Below are positions 45,185-53,499 of a DNA stretch of 64,000 nt, in pieces. The stretch comes from Microbacterium sp. TPD7012. GTDB taxonomy: Bacteria > Actinomycetota > Actinomycetes > Actinomycetales > Microbacteriaceae. The stretch is from positions 779,543-843,542 of the forward strand of contig NZ_QDFV01000001.1 of the NCBI RefSeq assembly GCF_003075395.1, read 5' to 3'. Position 1 is the first letter of the stretch; every line of letters starts with the position of its first letter. The notes beneath the pieces are model-generated. The model made no database searches and was not told where the DNA came from. It saw nothing but the letters and a program-made list of their open reading frames with translations. The position numbers and the translations under genes are program-made.

Positions 45185-46234
45185 GTGCACGGTGAATACA
45201 AGGTTCCAGGAGGAAAGCTGGTCGTCGTCGACCTCGACGTCGAAGACGACAGGATCGCGCGTTTCCGACTCGCCGGCGACTTCTTCCTCGAGCCCGACAC
45301 GGCGCTCGACGACATCAACGCCGCCGTGAACGGCCTGGCGGTGGAGTCGGATGCGACGGTCATCGCCGCCGCGGTGCGCGAGGCTCTGCCCGACGGGGCC
45401 CAACTGCTCGGCTTCACGCCCGAAGCCGTCGGCACGGCCGTGCGCCGCGCACTGGTGACCGCACCGGGCTGGCGCGACTTCGACTGGGAGATCGTGCACG
45501 ACAAGGCCGTCTCGCCGCGCATGAACCTCGCCCTCGACGAGGTGCTCACCTCGCGGGTCGGCGAAGGCCGCCGCCGGCCGACGCTGCGCATCTGGGAATG
45601 GGACGAGTCCGCCGTCGTCATCGGGTCGTTCCAGTCGTACCGCAACGAGGTCGACCCCGAGGGTGCGGCCCGGCACGGGTTCGACGTCGTGCGTCGCATC
45701 TCCGGCGGCGGGGCCATGCTCATGGCCGCGGGACAGATCATCACGTACTCGCTGTACGTTCCGGCGTCCCTCGTCGCGGGCATGACGTTCGCCGACTCCT
45801 ATGCGTTCCTCGACGACTGGGTGCTGCAGGCGCTGCGGTCGCTCGGGATCGATGCGGTGTACCAGCCGCTCAACGACATCGCGAGCCCGACCGGCAAGAT
45901 CGGCGGCGCCGCGCAGAAGCGCCTCGCGAACGGCGGGGTGCTGCACCACGCCACGCTCTCGTATGACATCGACGGTCAGACCATGACCGAGGTGCTGCGC
46001 ATCGGCCGCGAGAAGCTGAGCGACAAGGGCACGACCTCTGCGGCGAAGCGCGTCGACCCGCTGCGCAGCCAGACCGGGCTGACCCGCGCCGAGATCATCG
46101 AGCGCTTCAAGGACACCTTCCGCTCGCTGACGGATGCCGAGACGGGCACGATCGCCCCCGACGAGTACGCCGCAGCCGAAGCCCTCGTGGAGTCGAAGTT
46201 CGCCACCGAGGCGTGGCTGCATCGGGTGCCGTGA
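45185..46234 (+). CDS. lplA: lipoate-protein ligase (LplA-type)
   Basis: This 349-aa protein attaches lipoate to the E2 and H subunits of oxo-acid dehydrogenases and the glycine system. Residues 1-95 (HGEYKVPGGKLVVVDLDVEDD) are the accessory domain normally at the C-terminus, here fused in front. Residues about 98-349 are the catalytic domain with VVRRISGGGAMLM and the Lys in SPTGKIGGAAQKR. ILHHATLSYD-like sequence follows. The start is close after a -10-like box. Its stop overlaps the methyltransferase start. Confidence 0.9.
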   Translation: MHGEYKVPGGKLVVVDLDVEDDRIARFRLAGDFFLEPDTALDDINAAVNGLAVESDATVIAAAVREALPDGAQLLGFTPEAVGTAVRRALVTAPGWRDFDWEIVHDKAVSPRMNLALDEVLTSRVGEGRRRPTLRIWEWDESAVVIGSFQSYRNEVDPEGAARHGFDVVRRISGGGAMLMAAGQIITYSLYVPASLVAGMTFADSYAFLDDWVLQALRSLGIDAVYQPLNDIASPTGKIGGAAQKRLANGGVLHHATLSYDIDGQTMTEVLRIGREKLSDKGTTSAAKRVDPLRSQTGLTRAEIIERFKDTFRSLTDAETGTIAPDEYAAAEALVESKFATEAWLHRVP

Positions 46235-47205
46235 CCGACCCTTCGACGGGCTCGGGGGCCCCGGCGTCGAAGGGCTCCGTCACGATCATCGAGGGCGACA
46301 ACCTCGTCGCCGCGGCGTCTCTGCCCGCGGCATCCTTCACCCTCGTCTATCTCGACCCGCCGTTCAACACGGGTCGCGCGCAGGAGCGGCAGGTGGTCAC
46401 CGCGCGACGCGCGTTCACAACTCAGTCAGAATCCGGGGAACCGGCCGCTGACGGGGTCTCGCCGGCCGATTCTGCGCCGGTCTTGCTGAATACCGAACAC
46501 GCGGATGCCGCGACCGAGGTGCGGCACGGGTTCCACGGGCACGCCTACGAGCGGGTGCGCGGGATGCTGCGCGCGTACGACGACAGCTTCGACGACTACG
46601 GGGCGTTCCTCATGCCGCGGCTCGAGGAGGCGTGGCGGCTCCTCGCCGACGACGGCACCCTCTACCTGCACCTCGACTACCGCGAGGCGCACTACGCGAA
46701 GGTCATGCTCGATGCGGTGTTCGGGCGGGACTGCTTCCTCAACGAGCTGATCTGGGCCTACGACTACGGGGCGAAGTCCCGGCGCCGCTGGCCGACCAAG
46801 CACGACACGATCCTCGTCTACGTGAAGAACCCGCGCGAGTACGTCTTCAACTCCGAGGATGTCGACCGTGAGCCGTACATGGCGCCGGGGCTCGTGACGG
46901 CGGAGAAGGCGGCCCGGGGCAAGCTCCCCACCGATGTCTGGTGGCACACGATCGTGCCGACGACCGGGCGCGAGAAGACCGGGTATCCGACGCAGAAGCC
47001 CGAGGGCATCCTGCGCCGCATCGTCACGGCGTCGAGTCGTCCCGGCGACCGCGTCCTCGACCTCTTCGCCGGCAGCGGTACGACCGGGGCGGTCGCGTCG
47101 GTGCTCGGCCGCGATGCGGTGCTGGTCGACGACAATCCCGAGGCGGTCCGGGTGATGACCGAGCGGATGCCGCACGCCGAGGTCATCTCGTCCTCCGGTC
47201 GTTGA
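46231..47205 (+). CDS. orphan DNA methyltransferase (beta class, N6-adenine/N4-cytosine type) with two in-frame repeats
   Basis: This 324-aa protein has motif IV DPPF (Asp42) near the N-terminus, a target-recognition part (AYDYGAKSRRRWPTKHDTIL, GKLPTDVWWHTIVPT) and motif I FAGSGTTG (residues 279-286) near the C-terminus, the beta-class order. It methylates adenine-N6 or cytosine-N4 in DNA. No restriction gene is nearby. PE-B encodes DPSTGSGAP at residues 3-11; PE-A encodes about residues 62-90 (FTTQSESGEPAADG to LLNTE) between DPPFNTGRAQERQ and the next helix. The GTG overlaps the lplA stop. Confidence 0.88.
   Translation: MTDPSTGSGAPASKGSVTIIEGDNLVAAASLPAASFTLVYLDPPFNTGRAQERQVVTARRAFTTQSESGEPAADGVSPADSAPVLLNTEHADAATEVRHGFHGHAYERVRGMLRAYDDSFDDYGAFLMPRLEEAWRLLADDGTLYLHLDYREAHYAKVMLDAVFGRDCFLNELIWAYDYGAKSRRRWPTKHDTILVYVKNPREYVFNSEDVDREPYMAPGLVTAEKAARGKLPTDVWWHTIVPTTGREKTGYPTQKPEGILRRIVTASSRPGDRVLDLFAGSGTTGAVASVLGRDAVLVDDNPEAVRVMTERMPHAEVISSSGR
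46239..46263 (+). repeat. degenerate PE-B at the methyltransferase N-terminus
   Basis: CCCTTCGACGGGCTCGGGG with CCCCGG keeps the PE-B pattern with three to four changes. It encodes PSTGSGAP in the same frame as the other coding copies. Confidence 0.65.
46413..46498. repeat. PE-A copy 3, translated inside the methyltransferase
   Basis: The left end GTTCACAACTCAGTCAGAAT and the right end TCTTGCTGAATACCGAAC are clearly PE-A ends with a few changes. The element is read through without a stop. The extra segment has no counterpart in the usual loop after the DPPFNTG motif. Confidence 0.82.
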
Positions 47206-47228
47206 GCGAGCGCAGCGAGACGAAACGC
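47201..47228. repeat. GAGCGAGCGCAGCGAG repeat-like stretch
   Basis: GTTGAGCGAGCGCAGCGAG followed by ACGAAACG has internal symmetry and follows the methyltransferase stop. Similar words occur as dispersed repeats in actinobacteria, from general knowledge; only one copy is in this window. Confidence 0.4.
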
Positions 47229-47255
47229 CGCGCCGCCCCCACCGTCATCCGTCGG

Positions 47256-47319
47256 TTGATCGCACACGTGCAGGTCGAGATCGACGGTTTCGACCTGCGG
47301 GCGTGAGATGAGCCTGCAG
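47256..47319. repeat. PE-C copy between methyltransferase and TetR gene
   Basis: GTGCAGGTCGA pairs with TCGACCTGC around a short loop (hairpin 47269-47298), preceded by TTGATCGCAC and followed by GAGCCTGCAG. The same flanks recur at 63791-63856. It lies between two convergent gene ends (47205, 47336) and could act as a bidirectional terminator. Confidence 0.82.
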
Positions 47320-47335
47320 ATGGAGGCCAGGCGGG

Positions 47336-47905
47336 TCAGACCGGGCGCAGCAGCACGAGGAACTGCTCGATCTCGGCGGCCATGTCGAGTGTGGGGTCCA
47401 GCATCCAGGCGGACTGCAGGCCGTCGGCGAGGGCGTGCATCGTCCGCACGATCCACGCCGGATCGAGGTCGTCGCGCAGCAGGCCCGCCTGCTGATCAGC
47501 CGCGACCTGCGCCAGCGTGAAGCTCTCGACGCGTGCGGTTCGGTCGCGGAAGTAGTCGTGCGCCGGATGCTCGGGGTCGCCGGCCTCGGCGGCGAGCTGC
47601 GCGTAGAGCTGAACGAGTCCGGGGACAGAGGCGTTGTGCCGGGTCACCGCGAGGAAGGCCGCGATCACGTCCTCGCCGGCGTACTCCTGCTCGTCGCGGT
47701 CGTCGCGCGCCTGGAGGATCGCGACGAAGAGCTCCTCCTTGGTGCCGAAGTAGTGCAGGAGGCCGGCGGGGCTGAGGCCCGCGGCATCCGCGATCTCCCG
47801 CACCGAGGCCTTGCGATACCCGTGCTCGGCGACGACGGCGAGGGCCGCTTCGAGGATCTCCTCGCGCTTGGCGACGCCCTTCGCGTATGCCCCTCGAGTC
47901 GCCAT
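47336..47905 (-). CDS. TetR-family transcriptional regulator
   Basis: This 189-aa protein has an N-terminal helix-turn-helix (AALAVVAEHGYRKASVREIADAAGL with HYFGTKEELF, about residues 20-60) and a ligand domain of all-alpha type. It is divergent from an MFS transporter gene; two CCAAAC-AAC-GTT sites lie in the 149-bp gap. On the minus strand TACCCT lies six bases before the ATG, indicating a leaderless transcript whose promoter overlaps one site. Confidence 0.9.
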   Translation of the reverse strand: MATRGAYAKGVAKREEILEAALAVVAEHGYRKASVREIADAAGLSPAGLLHYFGTKEELFVAILQARDDRDEQEYAGEDVIAAFLAVTRHNASVPGLVQLYAQLAAEAGDPEHPAHDYFRDRTARVESFTLAQVAADQQAGLLRDDLDPAWIVRTMHALADGLQSAWMLDPTLDMAAEIEQFLVLLRPV

Positions 47906-47911
47906 GGCTCC

Positions 47912-47917
47912 AGGGTA
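47912..47917 (-). promoter_or_regulatory. -10 box of a probable leaderless tetR transcript
   Basis: On the minus strand TACCCT ends six bases before the ATG at 47905. The predicted -35 lies next to the operator at 47942. Confidence 0.45.
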
Positions 47918-47941
47918 TCCGTCACGACTCGATCACGAAAA

Positions 47942-48020
47942 CCAAACAACGTTCGTGAATCACTTGCGCTCGCGAGGACGCGTCTGTCACGATGTCCGAT
48001 GAATACCAAACAACGTTTGG
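47942..48020. promoter_or_regulatory. pair of operator sites between tetR and the MFS gene
   Basis: CCAAAC-AAC-GTTTGG at 48006-48020 is a perfect dyad; CCAAAC-AAC-GTTCGT at 47942-47956 is a related, slightly degenerate site 64 bp away. Each lies near one of the divergent promoters. The TetR protein encoded at 47336 is the likely ligand. Confidence 0.7.
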
Positions 48021-48054
48021 GATTCATTCCGCATCCGCTCAACGAGGAGCCGAC

Positions 48055-49362
48055 ATGTCCGTGTCCCCGCTCGACCCCGCCGCCGAACTCGCACCGACCG
48101 GGACCATCCGGTCGGCGCCGCCGTCGGCGGGCGAACCCGCCGCCAGTCCGCCCGCGAACCGCAGGCTGCTGCCCAGTCTGCTGATCGCCTCGCTCACCCT
48201 CTTCGCCACGTACGGCGGGCTCATCGCGATCCTGCTGCCGAGTCAGGTGCTGCTCATCGACGAGGCGAACAAGGTCGCCAACCTCGGCCTGGTCACCACC
48301 ATCTCGTTCGTCTTCACGCTGTTCGCGCAGCCGATCGTCGGCGCGCTGAGCGACCGCACCCGCTCGCGCTTCGGTCGTCGGGTGCCGTGGATGGTGATCG
48401 GCGCGATCGTCGGCGGCATCTTCCTCTTCGGTCTCGGCTCGCTCAGCGACATCCTCTGGATCACGGTGTTCTGGGTCGTCATCCAGGTCGCCCTCAACTT
48501 CTTCCAGGCGCCGCTGACCGCCATCACCGCCGATCGCTTCCCGCGCGCCAAGCGCGGCGGGGCGAGTGCCATGATCGGTCTCGGGACCCAGCTCGGCATG
48601 ACGGTGGGGATCATGCTGGCCGGCGCCTTCGCCGCGCAGATCGGCATCGGGTACTCCGTCTTCGGCGGTGCGGTGATCGTCGCCGCCCTGCTGTTCGCCC
48701 TCGTGAACCGGGACTGGTCGTCGAAGGACGCCGCGGTCGAGGCGTTCCGCTGGGGCGCCTTCTTCCGGGGCTTCTGGATCGACCCGCGCCGCCACCCGGA
48801 CTTCGCCTGGGCCTTCGCCGCGCGCTTCCTGCTCATCCTCGGGTACTTCGTCGTGAGCGCTTACCAGCTCTACATGCTCACCGACTACATCGGCCTTCCG
48901 CTCGCCGAGGCCCAGGGAGCCGTGGTCACGCTCACGCTCGTGGCCTTCGTGCCGACCCTCATCGCGATCGCTCTCTCGGGCTGGTGGAGCGACAAGGTCG
49001 GCCGCCGCAAGGTGTTCATCTATGCGGCATCCGTCGTCATGGTGGCGGGGCTCGCGATGCCGCTGCTGCAGCCGAACATGACCGGCATGATCCTGATGAG
49101 CATCATCAACGGCATCGGCTTCGGGCTGTACATGTCGGTGGATGCCGCGCTGATGACCGAGGTGCTGCCGAACGAGGGGGTCTCGGCGGGCAAGGACCTC
49201 GGCATCCTCAACGTCGCGACCAACGTGCCGCAGGCGCTGAGCCCCGCGATCGGCGGAGTGATCATCACGGCGCTGGGGGGCTACGCGACGCTCTTCGTGT
49301 TCGCGATCGTGTTCGTCATCCTCGCCGCGATCGCCACCGCTCCGATCAAGGGAGTGCGCTGA
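48055..49362 (+). CDS. MFS transporter
   Basis: This 435-aa protein has about twelve helices, VGALSDRTRSRFGRRVPWM (about residues 92-110) as a motif-A loop and GWWSDKVGRRKVF in the second half, typical of the sugar/glycoside-type MFS. ATG 48055 follows GAGGAG; an ATG at 47992 would add a tail spanning the operator region. It precedes the carboxylesterase gene, so it may import or export an ester substrate. Confidence 0.86.
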   Translation: MSVSPLDPAAELAPTGTIRSAPPSAGEPAASPPANRRLLPSLLIASLTLFATYGGLIAILLPSQVLLIDEANKVANLGLVTTISFVFTLFAQPIVGALSDRTRSRFGRRVPWMVIGAIVGGIFLFGLGSLSDILWITVFWVVIQVALNFFQAPLTAITADRFPRAKRGGASAMIGLGTQLGMTVGIMLAGAFAAQIGIGYSVFGGAVIVAALLFALVNRDWSSKDAAVEAFRWGAFFRGFWIDPRRHPDFAWAFAARFLLILGYFVVSAYQLYMLTDYIGLPLAEAQGAVVTLTLVAFVPTLIAIALSGWWSDKVGRRKVFIYAASVVMVAGLAMPLLQPNMTGMILMSIINGIGFGLYMSVDAALMTEVLPNEGVSAGKDLGILNVATNVPQALSPAIGGVIITALGGYATLFVFAIVFVILAAIATAPIKGVR

Positions 49363-49391
49363 TGCTCAGCAACGAACAGGAGAATGCTGTG

Positions 49392-50954
49392 ATGACCGAC
49401 ACCGACACCGAGTTCGTCGAGGTGGCCACCGCCGCAGGGCGCGTGCGAGGTCGCTGGCGTCCGACCGCGGGTGGGCGGGGGAATCCGCGGTCCGCGGCAT
49501 TCCTCGGCATCCCGTTCGCGGAACCGCCGGTGGGCGCGTTGCGGTTCCAGGCGCCGGTGCCGAAGGCCCCGTGGGCCGGGGTGAGGGACGCTCTCGAGTT
49601 CGGGCCGACCGCGCAGCGGGGCGACCCCGGCGTGACGCTCATCCCGGAGCCGAGCGTCGACGGGGAGTCGACGCTGAACGTCAACGTCTTCACGCCTGCC
49701 CTTCGACGAGCTCAGGGACCCAGTGGTGAGGCTCAGTGGCCCAGTGGTGAGGCTCAGTGGCCCAGCGGTGAGGGACCGGATGCCGGGCTGCCGGTGCTCG
49801 TCTGGATCCACGGCGGCGGCTACTTCGCCGGCTCCCCGGCCAGCCCCTGGTACGACGGCCGCAACTTCAACCGCGACGGCGTCGTGACCGTGTCGATCTC
49901 GTACCGTCTCGGCTTCGACGGCTTCGGCTGGATCGAGGATGCGCCCTCGAACCGTGGCGTGCGCGACTGGCTGCTCGCACTCGAATGGGTGCAGCAGAAC
50001 ATCGCGGTGTTCGGCGGCGACCCGTCGCGCGTGACCATCGCGGGACAGTCCGCCGGCGGTGGCGCGGTGCTGACGTTGCTCGGGATGGAGAAGGCGCAGC
50101 ATCTGTTCCACGGTGTCTACGCGGTCTCGGGCGCCCTCGCGGATGTGTCGGCGGAGCGTGCCGAGGCGTTCGGCCGGGGTCTCGCGGCGACCGCAGGCGT
50201 CGAGCCGACGGTCGCGGGATTCTCGTCGCTCGCCGAGGAACGCGTGCTGGCGTTGCAGAAGAAGGCCACGCAGCTCGGCCCGTCGTCGCTCGGAGCCATC
50301 GTCGACGAGGGGCTGCCGCTGGGGCCGTCGATCGACGGCGACCTGCTGCCGCGGTCGACGAGGGAGTCGCTGCGCGCGGGAGTCGGGGCTGACAAGCCGC
50401 TCGTGCTCGGCGCGACCGACGACGAGTTCACCATGGCATTCACGGGTGCTGCGGAACGGGCGCTGCGCTGGGTGCCGCAGAGCTTCCTGCTCGCCAGGCT
50501 CGGCCTTCCGAAGAGCGCGCGGCAGGCTTATCTCGACGCGAACGCCGATGTCGCGCGACGAGGCAAGGCGCGTCTCGCCGGTCGGCTGCTCACCGATCGG
50601 ATGTTCCGCGCGGCGCTGCTGCGCGTTGTCGAGGATCGGGGGTCGGCCCCGACCTGGCTGTATCGGTTCTCCTGGCCGTCCGGCCACTTCGGATTCGCGG
50701 AGCACTGCCTCGACGTGCCGTTCTTCTTCGACTGCCTCGACGGCCCGGCGATGGAGCCGTTGGCGGGACCGAAGCCGCCGCAGGAGCTCGCGGACGAGCT
50801 GCACGGCGCCGCGGTCGCGTTCATCACGAGCGGCGACCCGGGATGGCCGAGACACGACGGGACAGGCGGGATCGCACGGGTGTACGACACGCCCACGCGT
50901 GACATCGCCGACGCCTACGCATCGGTGCGTCCGCTGCTGGGTGCCGCGTCGTGA
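49392..50954 (+). CDS. type B carboxylesterase with PE-B tandem insert
   Basis: This protein of about 520 aa has AAFLGIPFAEPPVGALRF, LPVLVWIHGGGYFAGS, SRVTIAGQSAGGGAV with nucleophile Ser220 and a late His in FAEHCLDVPF. It hydrolyses esters or amides. ATG 49392 gives the family N-terminus (MTDTDTEFVEVATAAG); ATG 49362, overlapping the MFS stop, is also possible. Residues about 103-125 (LRRAQGPSGEAQWPSGEAQWPSGE) come from PE-B and lie in a surface loop between STLNVNVFTPA and LPVLVW. Here PE-B is read in another frame than in other genes. Confidence 0.88.
   Translation: MTDTDTEFVEVATAAGRVRGRWRPTAGGRGNPRSAAFLGIPFAEPPVGALRFQAPVPKAPWAGVRDALEFGPTAQRGDPGVTLIPEPSVDGESTLNVNVFTPALRRAQGPSGEAQWPSGEAQWPSGEGPDAGLPVLVWIHGGGYFAGSPASPWYDGRNFNRDGVVTVSISYRLGFDGFGWIEDAPSNRGVRDWLLALEWVQQNIAVFGGDPSRVTIAGQSAGGGAVLTLLGMEKAQHLFHGVYAVSGALADVSAERAEAFGRGLAATAGVEPTVAGFSSLAEERVLALQKKATQLGPSSLGAIVDEGLPLGPSIDGDLLPRSTRESLRAGVGADKPLVLGATDDEFTMAFTGAAERALRWVPQSFLLARLGLPKSARQAYLDANADVARRGKARLAGRLLTDRMFRAALLRVVEDRGSAPTWLYRFSWPSGHFGFAEHCLDVPFFFDCLDGPAMEPLAGPKPPQELADELHGAAVAFITSGDPGWPRHDGTGGIARVYDTPTRDIADAYASVRPLLGAAS
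49699..49765 (+). repeat. PE-B core plus two 21-bp tandem units in the carboxylesterase
   Basis: The core lies at 49699-49723. Two identical 21-bp units follow (49724-49744, 49745-49765; TGGTGAGGCTCAGTGGCCCA plus G), and a further partial unit starts after them. The peptide contains SGEAQWP repeats. Confidence 0.9.
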
Positions 50955-51709
50955 CCGCCGTGGAGACGGCCGGGTCCTCGACCCGGCCGGTGACGGTCGC
51001 GCGCCCGCGGTGGATGCCGTGGACGGCGCTCGGACTGCTGGTCGCGTTCGTCGCGCTCGCGCTCGGCGTGCTCGCCGCGCCGGATGCCCCGTGGACTCAA
51101 GCCCTCGACGACCTGTGGCGCGGGGCCGTCGGCGTCGGGCCCGACTCCTGGGTGCCGGCGTTCGCGCTCGCCCAGCTGTTCCAGCATCTCGGCCAGCTCC
51201 CCGGCGCGGTGCTGATGATGATCCTTCTGCCGCTGGTCCTCGTGCTCGTGGGACGGTGGCGTTCGGCGCTCTTCGTGATCGCCGTGCAGCTGGCGGGACC
51301 CGGGCTGCTGTCGCAGCTCACCAAGAACCTCGTCGACAGGCCGCGCCCCGCCGAGGACACGGTGGCCGGGTTGTTCGGTCCCCTCGTGCAGGTCGACCAC
51401 GGCTCCTTCCCCTCCGGGCATTCGGTGAGCATGGCGGCGATCATCATCACCGTGCTCGCCCTGATCCCGGCATCCGCGGTGTGGACACGGCGCATCTGGA
51501 TCGTTCTCGGCGTGCTTCTGGCCGCCGGGATGGTGTGGCAGCGCACGCTCATCAACGCCCACTGGTTCACCGACACGTGCGCCGGCCTGATCGGCGGAGC
51601 GGCCGTGGCCGTGCTGCTGTGGTGGGCGTTCCTGCCGTGGCTGCGTCGCGATCACGACCGCCGGGCGTGGTTCCTGCGGAAGGTCGAGGCCGCTCAGCCG
51701 ACGCGGTAG
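50951..51709 (+). CDS. PAP2-family phosphatase, membrane protein
   Basis: This 252-aa protein has about six membrane helices and the three PAP2 motifs: KNLVDRPRP (about residue 118), FPSGHS (about residue 155) and RTLINAHWFTDTCAG (about residue 200, with the conserved His and Asp). It probably removes phosphate from lipid phosphates on the outer face of the membrane. Its GTG overlaps the esterase stop. The last 16 bp overlap the convergent DUF3237 gene. Confidence 0.9.
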   Translation: MTAVETAGSSTRPVTVARPRWMPWTALGLLVAFVALALGVLAAPDAPWTQALDDLWRGAVGVGPDSWVPAFALAQLFQHLGQLPGAVLMMILLPLVLVLVGRWRSALFVIAVQLAGPGLLSQLTKNLVDRPRPAEDTVAGLFGPLVQVDHGSFPSGHSVSMAAIIITVLALIPASAVWTRRIWIVLGVLLAAGMVWQRTLINAHWFTDTCAGLIGGAAVAVLLWWAFLPWLRRDHDRRAWFLRKVEAAQPTR

Positions 51710-52194
51710 GCGCGGTACAGCACGGTGCTCGCCCGGCGCCGGGCGACCGCGAGGAACAGGCTCCGCTGGAGATGCTCGAGCGACGGCGCAGCTGTCTCCA
51801 CGGCGACCGTCGTGCGGAAGGAGTAGCTGCGCGGATCGACATCCTCGCCTCGGCCCAGGCGCTCCAGGACCTCGGCGGGCCCGGTTCGCAGTCCCTTCGC
51901 GTGCAGCAGGAGGAGATCGCCGTCGGTCGTCCGCGCGGAGTACCGGCCGTCGATCTCGATCGTGCCGTCGGGGCGGACCAGCTGCCAGTCCGCCCCGCCG
52001 GGAAGGATCTCCGCCTCGACGACGCCGGTGATGCGTCCGCCCAGGATCGGCACGACGCGGCGGTGACCGGCGCTGGTTCCCCGATGGTCCTCCAAGGGGC
52101 CGAGGTCGACGGTCACGTCGAACGCGATGTCCAGGGTGGGGGCGGGCAGGGAATCGTGGCGATGGCGGTCCGCTCCGCTCGGCTCGGCGGTCAT
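51694..52194 (-). CDS. DUF3237 protein (paralogue 1 of the cluster)
   Basis: This 166-aa protein has the DUF3237 core ITGVVEAEILPGGADWQLVRPDG (in two parts near residues 53-75) and IEIDGRYSARTTDGDLLLLHAKG. The family forms a beta barrel of unknown activity, often near aromatic or ketone degradation genes. It is the least conserved of the three copies: the motif GGGDW is GGADW and the NRG loop is changed. The start overlaps the monooxygenase stop by four bases. Confidence 0.83.
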   Translation of the reverse strand: MTAEPSGADRHRHDSLPAPTLDIAFDVTVDLGPLEDHRGTSAGHRRVVPILGGRITGVVEAEILPGGADWQLVRPDGTIEIDGRYSARTTDGDLLLLHAKGLRTGPAEVLERLGRGEDVDPRSYSFRTTVAVETAAPSLEHLQRSLFLAVARRRASTVLYRAYRVG

Positions 52195-53435
52195 CGGCTC
52201 GGCGTGAGCGACGGACGCTCGTTGAGGATCGAGGGAAGGAAGCCGGCGGCGGCCTTGTAGTCCGCGGCGATCTTCGCGCGCTCGACCTCGGGGATGACCT
52301 GGTCGATGTCGGAGAACCCCTGGGGGGCGCGTTCATAGGCGAGCTGCATGACGCGTTCGGGCCCGGTCGCGCGCGTTCCGGCGAGCAGCGACGTCATGGC
52401 AGGACGGCGAGCGTCCTCGTAGCTCGCGAGCCCTTCGTCGATGGTGTCTGCCGTCGACAGGTGGAACGCCAGGGTGCGCGCATCCAGGATCGCCTGAGAA
52501 CCGCCGTTCGAGCCGTTCGGGTACATCGCGTGCGCCGCATCACCGAGAAGCGTCGTCCGACCGAAGGTCCAACGGGGGAGCGCATCGCGGTCGACCATCG
52601 GGTACTCGAGGATCTCCTCGGCCGCGGCGATGGCCCCCGGGACATCGAGCCAGTCGAATCGCCAGTCGCGGAAGAGATCGGCGATCGGCGCAGGATCCAC
52701 CGCGCGGTTCCAGTCCGCATCGCCGGAGCCGCCGACGCGCCGTTCCGCGATGAAGTTCACCAGCATCCGTCCGTCGTCCGCAGACGATGACAGGGGATAC
52801 GCGACGAACTTCTGCTCGGCGTCACCCGCCATGATCATGGTGCGCCCGTCGAGGAAGGCGGGGATGCGGGTCACACCGCGCCAGAGCGTCAGACCGCTCC
52901 AGGGAGGCGCCCCCTCGGCCGGGTAGCGCAGCGCGCGCAGCGCGGAGTGGATGCCGTCGGCGCCGATGATGACATCCGCGGTGTCGTCGACCGGGCCGGC
53001 GTCGGTGGCGAAGCGTGCGGTCTCGGAGCCGTCCTCGTTCGCGACGACGTCGGTCAGGCGGTGCCCGAGACGGATCGGCTCAGCCAGTCGTGCGTCGGCC
53101 AGATCGCGCAGAGCGAGCTGCAGTCGTCCGCGGTGCACCGACAGCTGAGGCCATCGGTATCCGGCGGCGATGCCGCGAGGCTCACTCCACACCTCCTGCC
53201 CGAACCGGTTGAAGTAGGCGAGAGTCCGCGGCTCGACGCCCAGCGCGGCGATGGTCTCCGCGACACCGAGCTCGGTGAGCTCCCGCAGCGCGTGGGGCAG
53301 CAGGTTGATGCCGACGCCGAGTCCACGGATCGCGGCGCTGCGCTCGTACACGGTGATGTCGCGCAGCCCCGCTTCATGCAGACTGAGTGCGGCGGCGAGT
53401 CCGCCGATTCCCGCGCCGACGATGATGATCTTCAT
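52191..53435 (-). CDS. FAD-dependent monooxygenase (aromatic-ring hydroxylase type)
   Basis: This 414-aa protein has the dinucleotide motif IIIVGAGIGGLAAALSLHEAG (in two overlapping parts at residues 3-22), the DG motif VIIGADGIHSALR and the GD motif LLGDAAHAMYPNGSNGGSQA near residue 290. This is the 4-hydroxybenzoate-hydroxylase-like class A group acting on aromatic or polyketide-like substrates. ATG 53435 follows AGGAGA. It forms part of the DUF3237 cluster. Confidence 0.92.
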   Translation of the reverse strand: MKIIIVGAGIGGLAAALSLHEAGLRDITVYERSAAIRGLGVGINLLPHALRELTELGVAETIAALGVEPRTLAYFNRFGQEVWSEPRGIAAGYRWPQLSVHRGRLQLALRDLADARLAEPIRLGHRLTDVVANEDGSETARFATDAGPVDDTADVIIGADGIHSALRALRYPAEGAPPWSGLTLWRGVTRIPAFLDGRTMIMAGDAEQKFVAYPLSSSADDGRMLVNFIAERRVGGSGDADWNRAVDPAPIADLFRDWRFDWLDVPGAIAAAEEILEYPMVDRDALPRWTFGRTTLLGDAAHAMYPNGSNGGSQAILDARTLAFHLSTADTIDEGLASYEDARRPAMTSLLAGTRATGPERVMQLAYERAPQGFSDIDQVIPEVERAKIAADYKAAAGFLPSILNERPSLTPSR

Positions 53436-53499
53436 CGATCTCTCCTGATCTCTGCTCCGACGGAGCATCCGGTGAATACTGTCCTGTCGCGCGAGGGGC

